The notes under the pieces are model-generated. The model had not been told where the DNA came from and searched no databases. It saw only the letters and a list, made by a program, of their open reading frames with translations. Positions 56,008-64,000 of a stretch of DNA of 64,000 nucleotides are shown here, piece after piece. Both the position numbers and the translations under genes were made by a program. Source of the stretch: Prolixibacteraceae bacterium (GTDB lineage: Bacteria; Bacteroidota; Bacteroidia; Bacteroidales; Prolixibacteraceae); NCBI GenBank assembly GCA_025210775.1, contig JAOARB010000018.1, forward strand, positions 34,031-98,030, given 5' to 3'. Each line of letters begins with the position of its first letter. Positions within the stretch are counted from its first letter, which is position 1.

Positions 56008-59000
56008 GAAAAATAGTATCAGAGTTTGTTAAGTTCCCTTTCTATGCGAACTTAATCATTGTATTTCTTCTTATTGGAGGTATTGTTAGTTATAAGTCGA
56101 TGAAGAAATCCTTTTTCCCTGAGGTGAGTAGTCGAATGATATATGTTTCGGTATTCTATCCTGGAGCTTCGCCTGTAGAGATGGAAGAAGGAGTTACTTC
56201 CCGAATAGAAGAAGCAGTAAGGGGTTTGGTTGGGATAAAACAGATTACTTCAACATCGTCAGAGAATAGTTGTTCTGTACAAATAGAAACTACAGGGACT
56301 CACGATATTGATGAAACATTGATGGATGTGAAAAATGCAGTTGATGGTATTTCGTCATTTCCTTCTGCTGCTGAGCGTCCGATTGTTTATAAGCAACGAA
56401 GTACTACAATGGCATTATTTATCTCTTTTAATGGAGATATGGATTTGCAAGATCTAAAGAAATATGCCCAACAAGTACAGGAAGATTTTTATGCTTCAGG
56501 TATGATTAGTCAGCTGAGTATTAATGGTTATCCAGATTTAGAAATTTCTGTTGAAGTGAAAGAAGACGATTTGATGAGATATCAGATAACTTTTGATCAA
56601 ATTGCCAATGCCATAAGGGCCAATAATAGGGATATGTCTTCAGGAATGATTAAATCGGACGAAGAAGAGGTATTAATACGTTTTCGTTCCCGTTCAGCTG
56701 ATCCTAATACAATCTCTAATATAGTCCTTAAGTCTAATGTTACTGGTGCAAAGATACGTATTGGGGATATAGCTATTGTTGAAAAGAAGTTTGCGGATGT
56801 CTCGTATAAATTCAAGAAAGAAGGTAAGCCATTGGTAACTATGGCTGTTTCAAAGTTAAACAGTGAGGATTTAGAAGAGATAACAGAGTACGTTGATAAT
56901 TATATAAAAGATTTTAATGCCAAGCATAATGGGGTTCAGATGGAAAATGAATTTTCATTTATGGAACTTCTACAAAGTAGGTTAGACCTTTTGGTTTCTA
57001 ATGGTATTACAGGACTGATTCTTGTGTTAATTACATTGGCACTGTTTCTGAATCTACGTCTCTCTTTTTGGGTTGCTTGGGGAATTCCTTCTTCCTTTCT
57101 ATCGATGTTTATTTTGGCCAATTTAATGGGATTAACAATCAATATGATTTCTCTTTTTGGTATGATTCTAGTTATTGGTATTCTTGTCGATGATGGTATT
57201 GTGATAGGGGAGAATATTTTCCAACATATTGAGAAAGGAGATAAGCCAATGAAGGCTGCTGTAAATGGAACGATGGAAGTAGTTCCGTCCGTTTTAACCT
57301 CTGTTATTACGACCATTGTAGCTTTTATGCCATTGTTATTTCTAAAGAACCAAATGGAGACGATGAGAGAGATGGCACTGGTGGTTATTTTTTGTTTGTT
57401 TTTCTCTTTGTTTGAAGCATTCTTTGTTCTTCCTTCCCATTTAGCTATCTCTAAATCATTAGATCCTAATAAGGTCAAAGGAAAGCAAAAAGGGATCCGT
57501 CGAATCATGGAGCGTTTCGTTGTTTGGTTAAGAGATAAAGTATATGATCGTTATTTGACACTTTCTTTACGTTGGAGATATATTGTTATTATGATGCCGA
57601 TCGCTATCTTTATTATTACAGCAGGATTATTTCAGTCTCGCATGATTAGAACCACTTTCTTTCCTGCAATGGAGTTTGACTCGTTTAATATTGATTTCGC
57701 GTTTACTCCTGGATCGGGTAGTAAGCAAACCGAGGAGTATCTGGATAGATTTAATAAAGCAGTGTGGGAGGTGAATGATTCTTTAGTGCAAGCACATAAA
57801 GGAGCTTTTAAAGAGTTAAAACCTTCTTGGGTCAGTAAATTAACGGGCAATAAGTTGGATACCTCAGAAACTTTTATTGAAGAAACTTTTCTTGTCCTAG
57901 GATATGCGTTCAATGGTTTAGAGAATGGATCTCATGCAGGAAGTATAAATTGTTATCCTCGCAATTTAGAAGGTTTACCAGTTTCTGCTCATGAATTAAC
58001 CAATCTAGTAAGACAGAAAATAGGGAAAATATCTGAACTAAAGAAGTTCTCTATTACAGGACAATCTTTATTTGGAAAACCTGTGTCTATTAGTCTATTA
58101 AGTCGAGATAAAGATGCTTTAGAAGGCGCACGTCAATTTTTAGAAGAGCGATTACGAAAGAATAAAGATCTTAAAAACATTAATGACAATAATACTCTTG
58201 GAAAGCAAGAGATATTGTTTGATTTAAAGGATAAAGCATATTCGTTAGGCCTTAACAAAGCTTATATTGCCAATCAGGTAAGACAAGGTTTTTATGGTGA
58301 GCAAGCGCAAAGGCTTCAAAGTGGACGCGATGAATTGCGTGTTTGGGTACGTTATCCTCAATCAGATAGAGAAAGAGTAGGTCAACTAGAAAGAATAAAG
58401 ATTAAGACACCAGCTGGTAATTTCCCATTATCTGAACTGACCTCTTATAAAGTCAAAAGAGGCCCTGTTTCGATAAAGCGCTTTGATGGTTATCGTGAAG
58501 TAAAGGTAGAAGCAGATGTTGTTGATCCAAAAAGTTCTGTTACAGATATTCTTGCAGAGATTCAAAAGAAGGATGTGAAAGAGATGCTAAAACTTTATCC
58601 TTCTGTCTCTATTGTTAATCAAGGACAGCAAAAAGAGAGTAAGGAAGCAATGCAAACAGTAGGATTTTACTATATGATTGCCTTCTTTATTATTGTAACC
58701 ATTTTAATGATTCATTTTAAATCTTTCCAGCAACCTGTTTTAATTTTGATGATGATACCAATGTCTATTGTTGGTGCATTTTGGGGACATGGACTTTGTG
58801 GTAAACCTGTTTCAATTCTTTCAGTTTGGGGTATAATAGCATTGACTGGTGTGATTATTAATGATGCAGTGGTTTTCCTTTCCACCTATAACACGAATAT
58901 TTTAGATGGAGAGATGCCTGAAAAAGCGATACATAAAGCTGCTAAGTCTCGTTTGAGAGCTATTATATTAACTACATTAACCACAAGTATTGGACTTTAT

Positions 59001-59333
59001 CCACTGATTTTAGAGAAGAGTTTCCAAGCACAATTTCTTATTCCTATGGCTGTATCCTTAGCCTATGGAGTTGCTTTTGGTACACTCTTTATTCTGCTAT
59101 TCTTCCCTTCTCTTGTAATGGTTTTAAATGACATAAGAAGAGTTTCAAAAGCTTTCCGAATGTCTGTTAAGCATTATGTCCAAGAAGGTGTTTGGAGTTG
59201 GAAATTACCTCCTGCTAATGAAGTGGAGATTGTGAATATAAATGCCAATAAAACGATTGAATATGATACAACTAAGGATATCAATTCTTTAGTGAGTGAT
59301 CTAGATTTTCATCTACCAAATGAAAAAGAGTAA
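56004..59333 (+). CDS. RND efflux permease (AcrB/MmpL-type HAE family)
   Basis: A 1109-residue proton-driven inner-membrane exporter. It has twelve transmembrane helices in two halves with large periplasmic loops after TM1 and TM7. The proton-relay acidic pair is Asp396-Asp397 in LVIGILVDDGIVIGENIFQH. The start VKFPFYANLIIVFLLIGG is typical of the divergent AcrB/AcrF branch in Bacteroidota. A hydrophilic cytoplasmic C-terminal tail of about 65 residues (from WSWKLPPANEVEI) is longer than in AcrB. The substrate class cannot be predicted. It is coupled to the adaptor by a 4-base overlap. Confidence 0.94.
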   Translation: MRKIVSEFVKFPFYANLIIVFLLIGGIVSYKSMKKSFFPEVSSRMIYVSVFYPGASPVEMEEGVTSRIEEAVRGLVGIKQITSTSSENSCSVQIETTGTHDIDETLMDVKNAVDGISSFPSAAERPIVYKQRSTTMALFISFNGDMDLQDLKKYAQQVQEDFYASGMISQLSINGYPDLEISVEVKEDDLMRYQITFDQIANAIRANNRDMSSGMIKSDEEEVLIRFRSRSADPNTISNIVLKSNVTGAKIRIGDIAIVEKKFADVSYKFKKEGKPLVTMAVSKLNSEDLEEITEYVDNYIKDFNAKHNGVQMENEFSFMELLQSRLDLLVSNGITGLILVLITLALFLNLRLSFWVAWGIPSSFLSMFILANLMGLTINMISLFGMILVIGILVDDGIVIGENIFQHIEKGDKPMKAAVNGTMEVVPSVLTSVITTIVAFMPLLFLKNQMETMREMALVVIFCLFFSLFEAFFVLPSHLAISKSLDPNKVKGKQKGIRRIMERFVVWLRDKVYDRYLTLSLRWRYIVIMMPIAIFIITAGLFQSRMIRTTFFPAMEFDSFNIDFAFTPGSGSKQTEEYLDRFNKAVWEVNDSLVQAHKGAFKELKPSWVSKLTGNKLDTSETFIEETFLVLGYAFNGLENGSHAGSINCYPRNLEGLPVSAHELTNLVRQKIGKISELKKFSITGQSLFGKPVSISLLSRDKDALEGARQFLEERLRKNKDLKNINDNNTLGKQEILFDLKDKAYSLGLNKAYIANQVRQGFYGEQAQRLQSGRDELRVWVRYPQSDRERVGQLERIKIKTPAGNFPLSELTSYKVKRGPVSIKRFDGYREVKVEADVVDPKSSVTDILAEIQKKDVKEMLKLYPSVSIVNQGQQKESKEAMQTVGFYYMIAFFIIVTILMIHFKSFQQPVLILMMIPMSIVGAFWGHGLCGKPVSILSVWGIIALTGVIINDAVVFLSTYNTNILDGEMPEKAIHKAAKSRLRAIILTTLTTSIGLYPLILEKSFQAQFLIPMAVSLAYGVAFGTLFILLFFPSLVMVLNDIRRVSKAFRMSVKHYVQEGVWSWKLPPANEVEIVNINANKTIEYDTTKDINSLVSDLDFHLPNEKE

Positions 59334-59386
59334 TTCATTTGTAGCATCACTATGATGTTTAAATAAAATATTAAAGTCAAGATAAA

Positions 59387-60679
59387 ATGAAGAATTTTAT
59401 TCATCTTGTAATTATATCTTTATTTCCACTACTAACAGTTGCCCAAACAACACTATCTGTTGAAGAAGCAATAAAGAGAGGTTTGGAAAATAATTACAAT
59501 ATACGAATTCAAGATAAGCAGATTGAAAAGGCTAGCACTCTCAATAGTTGGGGGCAAGCTGGTAGATATCCTTCTGTGACTTTTATAGGAAAGGCTTCTA
59601 ATAGAGACCTTTATTATCCTCTTACTAGTCATGAGAATCAGATTACTGGAGGGCTCAATGTAAATTGGGTTCTTTTTGACGGTTTTAGGGTTAATATAAC
59701 GAAAGCTCGCTTTGCCGATTTACAAAGACTCTCTGAAGGAAACGGGATGGTCATTGTAGAGAATACGGTACAAGGAATCATTTTAGCATATTATCAACTA
59801 GTATTAAATCAAGCAGAAAAGAAGGTACTAAAGAGAGTAAAGCAGCTCTCCTATGATAGATTAAGGTATGTTGAGGAGCAACGTAAAGTAGGTACCTCAG
59901 TGAAATTTGACTATTTACAGGCAAAAAATAACTATCTAGAAGATAAAGCAAAATATCTGAGTTTGTGTGTAACGGCACAAAAACTAGAGCGTAATTTAGC
60001 TTATCTAATGGGAGATTCTACTTCTGTAGAGTACAAATTAACCTCTCCTTTAACTGCACCTCAAGAGAAATATATTCTTAGTGATCTAGAACAAAAAATG
60101 AAGAGTTCTAATAAGAACCTTCAGAATCAATATCTTTCTTTAGCTGTTCTGAATGATGAATATCGATTATCAAAGAAAGGTGATTATCCTTCTGTTACTC
60201 TCAATGCAAATTACAATCATGGTTACGGATGGTCTGATGCCCACTCTGGTCAGTGGGAAAGTGCCCCTGTTCAGAATCTCTATGTTGAGATGGGCATTAA
60301 GTATAATCTGTTTAATGGTGGAATTCAGAAAAGGGCAAAGAAGGTCGCGAAATTTAATATAGAGGTCCAAAACCTACAGGTAGAGTCTTTATGGATAGGA
60401 CTGAAAAACCAACTATTAAATCAGCATTCTAAATATCTTCTAGAGCAAGAACTTTTTGATGTAGCGAAGGAAGCAGAAGAAACTTCAAACTTAAATCTTC
60501 AGATTGCAGAGGAAAAGTATAAAGTAGGAGCGATCAACTCTTTTAACTATAGAGATATTCAGATTGCTTATCAAAGTGCTGCTTTGGCTTCTGTACGATC
60601 GAAATATCGTCTTATTGAAACTAACTTAGGCTTAGTTAAATTAACTGGAGGGATTTTGAACTCTTATCCTACAAAATAA
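59387..60679 (+). CDS. TolC family outer-membrane efflux protein
   Basis: A 430-residue outer-membrane channel. Signal peptide 1-20 ends LLTVAQ. Two homologous outer-membrane efflux repeats are visible, beginning LSVEEAIKRGLENNYNIRIQ and, in the second half, LQNQYLSLAVLNDEYRLSKK. Each includes the long helices of the periplasmic tunnel. A motif FDGFRVNITKARF and later YNLFNGGIQKRAKKVAK mark the strand-helix junctions. It is the last gene of the tripartite operon, 53 bases after the permease, and ends at a shared terminator. Confidence 0.92.
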   Translation: MKNFIHLVIISLFPLLTVAQTTLSVEEAIKRGLENNYNIRIQDKQIEKASTLNSWGQAGRYPSVTFIGKASNRDLYYPLTSHENQITGGLNVNWVLFDGFRVNITKARFADLQRLSEGNGMVIVENTVQGIILAYYQLVLNQAEKKVLKRVKQLSYDRLRYVEEQRKVGTSVKFDYLQAKNNYLEDKAKYLSLCVTAQKLERNLAYLMGDSTSVEYKLTSPLTAPQEKYILSDLEQKMKSSNKNLQNQYLSLAVLNDEYRLSKKGDYPSVTLNANYNHGYGWSDAHSGQWESAPVQNLYVEMGIKYNLFNGGIQKRAKKVAKFNIEVQNLQVESLWIGLKNQLLNQHSKYLLEQELFDVAKEAEETSNLNLQIAEEKYKVGAINSFNYRDIQIAYQSAALASVRSKYRLIETNLGLVKLTGGILNSYPTK

Positions 60680-60717
60680 TCTTTGAGATTATATGAACCT
60701 TTGTGTTTTGTAGATAT

Positions 60718-60755
60718 AAAAAAGGAGATGATTTTTTCAATCATCTCCTTTTTCT
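60718..60755. terminator. Bidirectional terminator between TolC-like and response regulator genes
   Basis: A perfect 15-bp stem (AAAAAGGAGATGATT / AATCATCTCCTTTTT) with a 5-base loop, flanked by A-rich and T-rich runs usable in both directions. Confidence 0.9.
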
Positions 60756-60757
60756 AT

Positions 60758-61459
60758 TTAGTTGTTTTCATTGCCATCTGACATGATAAACCCACTACCG
60801 TGGATATTTTTGATTTCTATGTTAGGATCTGCTTTAAGATATTTTCGTAGTTTCGTGATGAAAACATCCATACTTCGTGCAGTGAAATAATCATCTTCAC
60901 CCCAGATCTTTTTCAATGCAGTTTCTCTAGTCAGAAGCTTATTTTTATGTTGACACAATAGTTCTAAAAGTGCAGCCTCTTTAGGAGATAGTTGTTTAGA
61001 ATAATCATCCCCCTTAATAATTCTGGTGATGGTTGAGAATACCATATTCCCAATCTTATATTCATCCTTACTGTCTTCTGACTTCATCCCTTTTCTACTC
61101 AAGATAGCTTGAACTTTACATATCAATACTTCGGTGTCAAATGGTTTGGTGATATAGTCATCTGCTCCAATATGATATCCATTTAGGATATCTTCTTTCA
61201 TTGCTTTTGCTGTAAGGTAGATTAATGGAATATCATGATTGATCATGCGTATTTCTTTACCAACTGTAAAGCCATCTACATTAGGCAACATGACATCTAA
61301 TATACATAAATCATATTTTCCATTTTTAAATGTCTCTACGGCTAAAGCTCCATCATTGACCCATGTTACATTATAATTGTTGATCTCTAAATATGATTTT
61401 AGAACTGTTCCAAAACTAAGATCATCTTCTAGAAAGAATATATTTGATTTATCTGACAT
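60758..61459 (-). CDS. OmpR-family response regulator
   Basis: A 233-residue two-component regulator. The receiver domain has acidic residues EDD at 11-13, phospho-acceptor Asp55 in CILDVMLPNVDG, Thr83-Ala84 in LTAKAM and Lys105 in YITKPFD. The C-terminal winged helix (about 135-230) holds the OmpR-type recognition segment ARSMDVFITKLRKYLKADP. It follows its histidine kinase by 26 bases on the minus strand. The pair resembles RprX/RprY of Bacteroides in layout, but I do not assign that name. Four phased TTAAC repeats upstream of the operon have the spacing expected of OmpR-family sites. Confidence 0.93.
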   Translation of the reverse strand: MSDKSNIFFLEDDLSFGTVLKSYLEINNYNVTWVNDGALAVETFKNGKYDLCILDVMLPNVDGFTVGKEIRMINHDIPLIYLTAKAMKEDILNGYHIGADDYITKPFDTEVLICKVQAILSRKGMKSEDSKDEYKIGNMVFSTITRIIKGDDYSKQLSPKEAALLELLCQHKNKLLTRETALKKIWGEDDYFTARSMDVFITKLRKYLKADPNIEIKNIHGSGFIMSDGNENN

Positions 61460-61485
61460 AGTTTAATATTATTTTTTGACTTTCC

Positions 61486-63093
61486 TTATTTTACATCAAC
61501 ACTGTGTGGTATAAAGACCTCAAATGTACTTCCTTTACCTAGTTCACTCTTTACTGTTACTTTTCCTTTGTGGGCATCCACAATGGCCTTGACATAGTTT
61601 AGTCCTAACCCAAATCCTTTAATGTTGTGGATATTACCAGAAGTCTGTCTATAGAATCTTTCAAACACTTTATTCTGAACAGACCTATTCATTCCAAGAC
61701 CTTTATCTTCTACAGAGAACACAACTCCTCCCTCTTTGTTTTTTGTACGAACCGTTATTTCAGGTGCATCAGGAGAATATTTGTTAGCATTGTCTAGAAG
61801 GTTATTAATAACACTAGAGAAATGGTTAGGATCCGTATAGATCATAGGGTTCTTGGCCTGAGGGTCGAAGCGTAAATATCCCCCTCTTTGTTCCACCTGA
61901 AGTTTAAAACTTTGAATACATCTATCTAATAGTTCATGAATATCAAATTCACTGAAATTCAGATCCAACTCTTTTCTTTGAAGACGAGCAATACGAAGAA
62001 TTTTTTCAACATGAGAGTTCATTCTTTTATTCTCTTTTTTAATCATTTCAGCAAAAAAGGTAATCTGAGCTGGATTGTCAATAATTCGATCATTCATGAT
62101 GGTGTCTGCAGCGACTCCAATTGTAGCTATTGGTGTTTTAAATTCATGAGTCATATTATTGATAAAATCGTTTTGCATCTCAGATGTCTTCTTCTGTCTT
62201 AGAATAAAATATAAACTTAGGCCGAAAGTAATCATGATAACCAAAGAGAAAAGAGAGGATAGCAATAGCATGCCAACAATAGAACTAACAATATAATTCT
62301 TTCTAAGAGGGAAACTCACTCCTAATTTGTAGCCTAAACGTAACATTGCAGAAGGAAAAAGAGCGGCATATATTGCATTCTTACTATCAAACTTATTGGA
62401 CGATTTATATATATTCTTTTGTTTTGCTAGCAAACAGTATTCATATTTAGTACGTATCCCTTTATTTTGCAATTCTTCTTTTAATATCTTATTTACCAAC
62501 CTTGGATCAATTTTATGTCCTTTCTCCCATGAGTGAATCTCTTCCACAAACCTTTGTGCAATTGTTTGTAGCTGTTCCATTTTATTCACAACATCTCCAT
62601 TTACACCATTAAACTGGATATTAATTTCACGTCTTCCTTGAAGCTGAGTGCCTAAGTTTTGAGGTGCTATATAGCTGTGTCTATTATTTTCTTGAAGCTG
62701 CTTCATCTCAGGATCCATAGGAATATCGATATGCAACTTATTGGGCTGAACCATTTGATTTAGGTAGGGATGAGATTGAATCTCTACCGTAACCTTTCCT
62801 TGTCCTTGAGGTTGCAAAGACGGAGCGATTACACCTTGCATCACTTGACCTCCCTGAAGTAATAGATTGTTAAGATTTAGAGAATCCGAGAATAGTACAT
62901 GATTTGCCAAGTCCATATTATGGTAGAATTCAAGCCTTCTAGCCGTTTGGTAAACAGCATCGTTTACGCTACGTTCGAATATTTCATTCTTAACTTCTAT
63001 GGCATTTTTAATCCAATATAGTTGAATCCCTGTTATTCCTATTAAAGAAACGGTCATGAGACCAACTAAAATATTAATGTAAACTTTCTTCAT
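61486..63093 (-). CDS. Sensor histidine kinase
   Basis: A 535-residue membrane kinase. Transmembrane helix 1 is at about 5-28 and helix 2 at about 268-297. The ~240-residue periplasmic part between them is rich in Gln and Asn and has no recognised domain. The cytoplasmic HisKA motif is NNMTHEFKTP with phospho-acceptor His316. The ATPase domain shows the N-box NNLLDNANKYSPD, a G1 box DKGLGM and a G2 box GFGLGLNYVK. It is first in a minus-strand operon with the OmpR-family regulator and has a nearby TATCTTTG promoter. Confidence 0.93.
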   Translation of the reverse strand: MKKVYINILVGLMTVSLIGITGIQLYWIKNAIEVKNEIFERSVNDAVYQTARRLEFYHNMDLANHVLFSDSLNLNNLLLQGGQVMQGVIAPSLQPQGQGKVTVEIQSHPYLNQMVQPNKLHIDIPMDPEMKQLQENNRHSYIAPQNLGTQLQGRREINIQFNGVNGDVVNKMEQLQTIAQRFVEEIHSWEKGHKIDPRLVNKILKEELQNKGIRTKYEYCLLAKQKNIYKSSNKFDSKNAIYAALFPSAMLRLGYKLGVSFPLRKNYIVSSIVGMLLLSSLFSLVIMITFGLSLYFILRQKKTSEMQNDFINNMTHEFKTPIATIGVAADTIMNDRIIDNPAQITFFAEMIKKENKRMNSHVEKILRIARLQRKELDLNFSEFDIHELLDRCIQSFKLQVEQRGGYLRFDPQAKNPMIYTDPNHFSSVINNLLDNANKYSPDAPEITVRTKNKEGGVVFSVEDKGLGMNRSVQNKVFERFYRQTSGNIHNIKGFGLGLNYVKAIVDAHKGKVTVKSELGKGSTFEVFIPHSVDVK

Positions 63094-63121
63094 ATATTGT
63101 TACTTATTTCGGCTGTTGATT

Positions 63122-63129
63122 CAAAGATA
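63122..63129 (-). promoter_or_regulatory. Candidate promoter of the kinase-regulator operon
   Basis: Read on the minus strand this is TATCTTTG, an exact TAnnTTTG match. The start would be near 63115, a leader of about 20 bases. No TTTG is at -33, which is expected if an activator bound to the TTAAC repeats upstream is required. Confidence 0.5.
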
Positions 63130-63157
63130 AGTAATTAAAAGGAGGATATTTTGGGTG

Positions 63158-63194
63158 TTAACTTTTCATTAACTGTAATTAACCCGTCCTTAAC
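63158..63194 (+). promoter_or_regulatory. Four helically phased TTAAC repeats, OmpR-family operator candidate
   Basis: TTAAC begins at 63158, 63169, 63179 and 63190, giving spacings of 11, 10 and 11 bp. Direct repeats of this period are the classical site of OmpR/PhoB-type regulators. It lies between a minus-strand promoter (63122-63129) and a plus-strand TACATTTG (63217-63224), about 43-80 bases upstream of each predicted start. A related pair, with TTAACTATAATTAAC in place of TTAACTGTAATTAAC, is at 24139-24153. Confidence 0.55.
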
Positions 63195-63216
63195 CGCGAT
63201 ATGATCTTTTTCAACC

Positions 63217-63224
63217 TACATTTG
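63217..63224 (+). promoter_or_regulatory. Candidate plus-strand promoter reading into the repeat array
   Basis: TACATTTG is an exact TAnnTTTG match, 23 bases beyond the last TTAAC repeat. A transcript starting near 63231 would reach the first hairpin plus T-tract of the array after about 150 bases. No coding gene follows within the window. Confidence 0.45.
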
Positions 63225-63312
63225 TAATGTAACAATTAGGGAACAGATTTAGTCCTAAATGTTGAAAGAGAAAGTTCTTAAAAATATTGAGTGTCGCTTT
63301 GACCATAAAATA

Positions 63313-64000
63313 GAGATTTCATAGATTTTAGATATAGATAGTTGGTTTTAGTTTTGTGTTACGGGAATAACACATTTTTTCATAAGCAGATATTTACATT
63401 AGTTGAATCCTTCGGGATTCAACTAATTATTCTGACTAACCAGCCACCAAGAGAAGAGATTTCATAGATTTTAGATATAGATAGTTGGTTTTAGTTTTGT
63501 GTTACGGGAATAACACATTTTTTCATAAGCAGATATTTACATTAGTTGAGTCCTTCGGGATTCAACTAATTATTCTGACTAACCAGCCACCAAGAGAAGA
63601 GATTTCATAGATTTTAGATATAGATAGTTGGTTTTAGTTTAGTGTTAAGGGAATAACACTTTTTTTTCATAAGCAGATATTTACATTGGTTGAATCCTTC
63701 GGGATTCAACTAATTATTCTGACTAACCAGCCACCAAGAGAAGAGATTTCATAGATTTTAGATATAGATAGTTGGTTTTAGTTTAGTGTTAAGGGAATAA
63801 CACATTTTTTCATAAGCAGATATTTACATTGGTTGAATCCTTCGGGATTCAACTAATTAATCTGACTAACCAACCACCAAGAGAAGAGATTTCATAGATT
63901 TTAGATATAGATAGTTGGTTTTAGTTTAGTGTTAAGGGAATAACACATTTTTTTCATAAGCAGATATTTACATTGGTTGAATCCTTCGGGATTCAACTAA
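63313..64000 (+). repeat. Tandem array of a structured 143-bp unit, at least 4.8 copies
   Basis: Head-to-tail copies start at 63313, 63456, 63599, 63743 and 63886; the fifth runs off the window at its base 115. Unit lengths are 143, 143, 144 and 143. Copies differ by only a few bases. Each unit has, in order: TAGTTTTG (copies 1-2, exact -7 promoter match) or TAGTTTAG (copies 3-5); hairpin A (GTGTTA / TAACAC, 6-base loop) followed by 6-8 T; hairpin B, TTAGTTGAATCC and GGATTCAACTAA around a TTCG tetraloop (copy 1: 63399-63426). GTTGGTT near unit base 29 can also pair with AACCARC near base 126. No open reading frame explains the conservation. Confidence 0.9.
63349..63523 (+). ncRNA. Hypothetical small RNA unit within the array
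   Basis: If the TAGTTTTG at 63349-63356 is a promoter (TTTT 19 bases upstream), transcription would begin near 63363, include hairpin B of copy 1 (63399-63426) and end at hairpin A plus T-run of copy 2 (63498-63523), giving an RNA of about 160 bases. This is inference from promoter and terminator signatures only; no known RNA family is recognised. Confidence 0.25.

Noticed and set aside
63313..64000. CRISPR array
   Set aside because: The repeat unit is 143 bp and directly tandem, with no unique spacers and no cas gene nearby.
63313..64000. Integron cassette array (attC sites)
   Set aside because: Units have no open reading frames, no paired R''/L''-L'/R' core sites that I can see, and no integrase in the window.

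Overview
The window is a low-GC (roughly one third G+C) stretch of chromosome from a member of the Bacteroidota. Three SusC/SusD-type pairs, TAnnTTTG-like promoter elements, A-rich leaders in place of Shine-Dalgarno sites, the short adenylate kinase and a GldB-like lipoprotein all point there. A marine or anaerobic Bacteroidales/Marinilabiliales-type lineage seems likely, but that is an impression and not a measurement. No tRNA, rRNA, CRISPR, prophage or insertion sequence was seen.

Layout. 0.3-8.6 kb is housekeeping: alanine dehydrogenase, a glycerolipid acyltransferase, a secreted helix-hairpin-helix protein, purE, then hpt-adk-obgE and a PAP2 phosphatase. 8.7-13.7 kb is a parE-parC-aroK operon. 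13.8-30.7 kb is an accessory nutrient region: a LytTR two-component system, a secreted gluzincin metalloprotease, two SusC/SusD pairs and a transglutaminase-like lipoprotein. 31.4-39.1 kb holds a MATE transporter, a TGS-uridine-kinase-like protein, a Crp/Fnr regulator, nadE, a small barrel protein and a GldB-like lipoprotein. 39.5-43.8 kb is a third SusC/SusD pair. 44.1-54.5 kb is a long same-strand run: nadB-nadC-coaX, then outer-membrane, TPR, lptC, CNNM/CorC and PpiD-like genes, that is, NAD/CoA synthesis followed by envelope biogenesis. 54.8-60.7 kb is an RND tripartite efflux operon. 60.7-63.1 kb is an OmpR-family two-component pair on the minus strand. 63.3-64.0 kb is a tandem array of a structured 143-bp unit running off the window.

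How the parts may work together. The LytTR system lies just upstream of the metalloprotease and first SusC/SusD pair. The gap between them holds a threefold direct repeat with the 20-21 bp period expected of LytTR sites, so a regulated protease-plus-uptake module is a reasonable inference. The OmpR-type pair has four helically phased TTAAC repeats between its own promoter and a divergent promoter reading into the repeat array. A closely similar TTAAC pair lies upstream of the second susC, suggesting a shared regulon.

The least ordinary element is the 143-bp array. Every unit has a perfect or wobble-paired 12-bp hairpin closed by a cUUCGg tetraloop and a second small hairpin followed by a T-tract. 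The first two units also carry a consensus-like -7 box. It could be a tandem array of small RNA genes.
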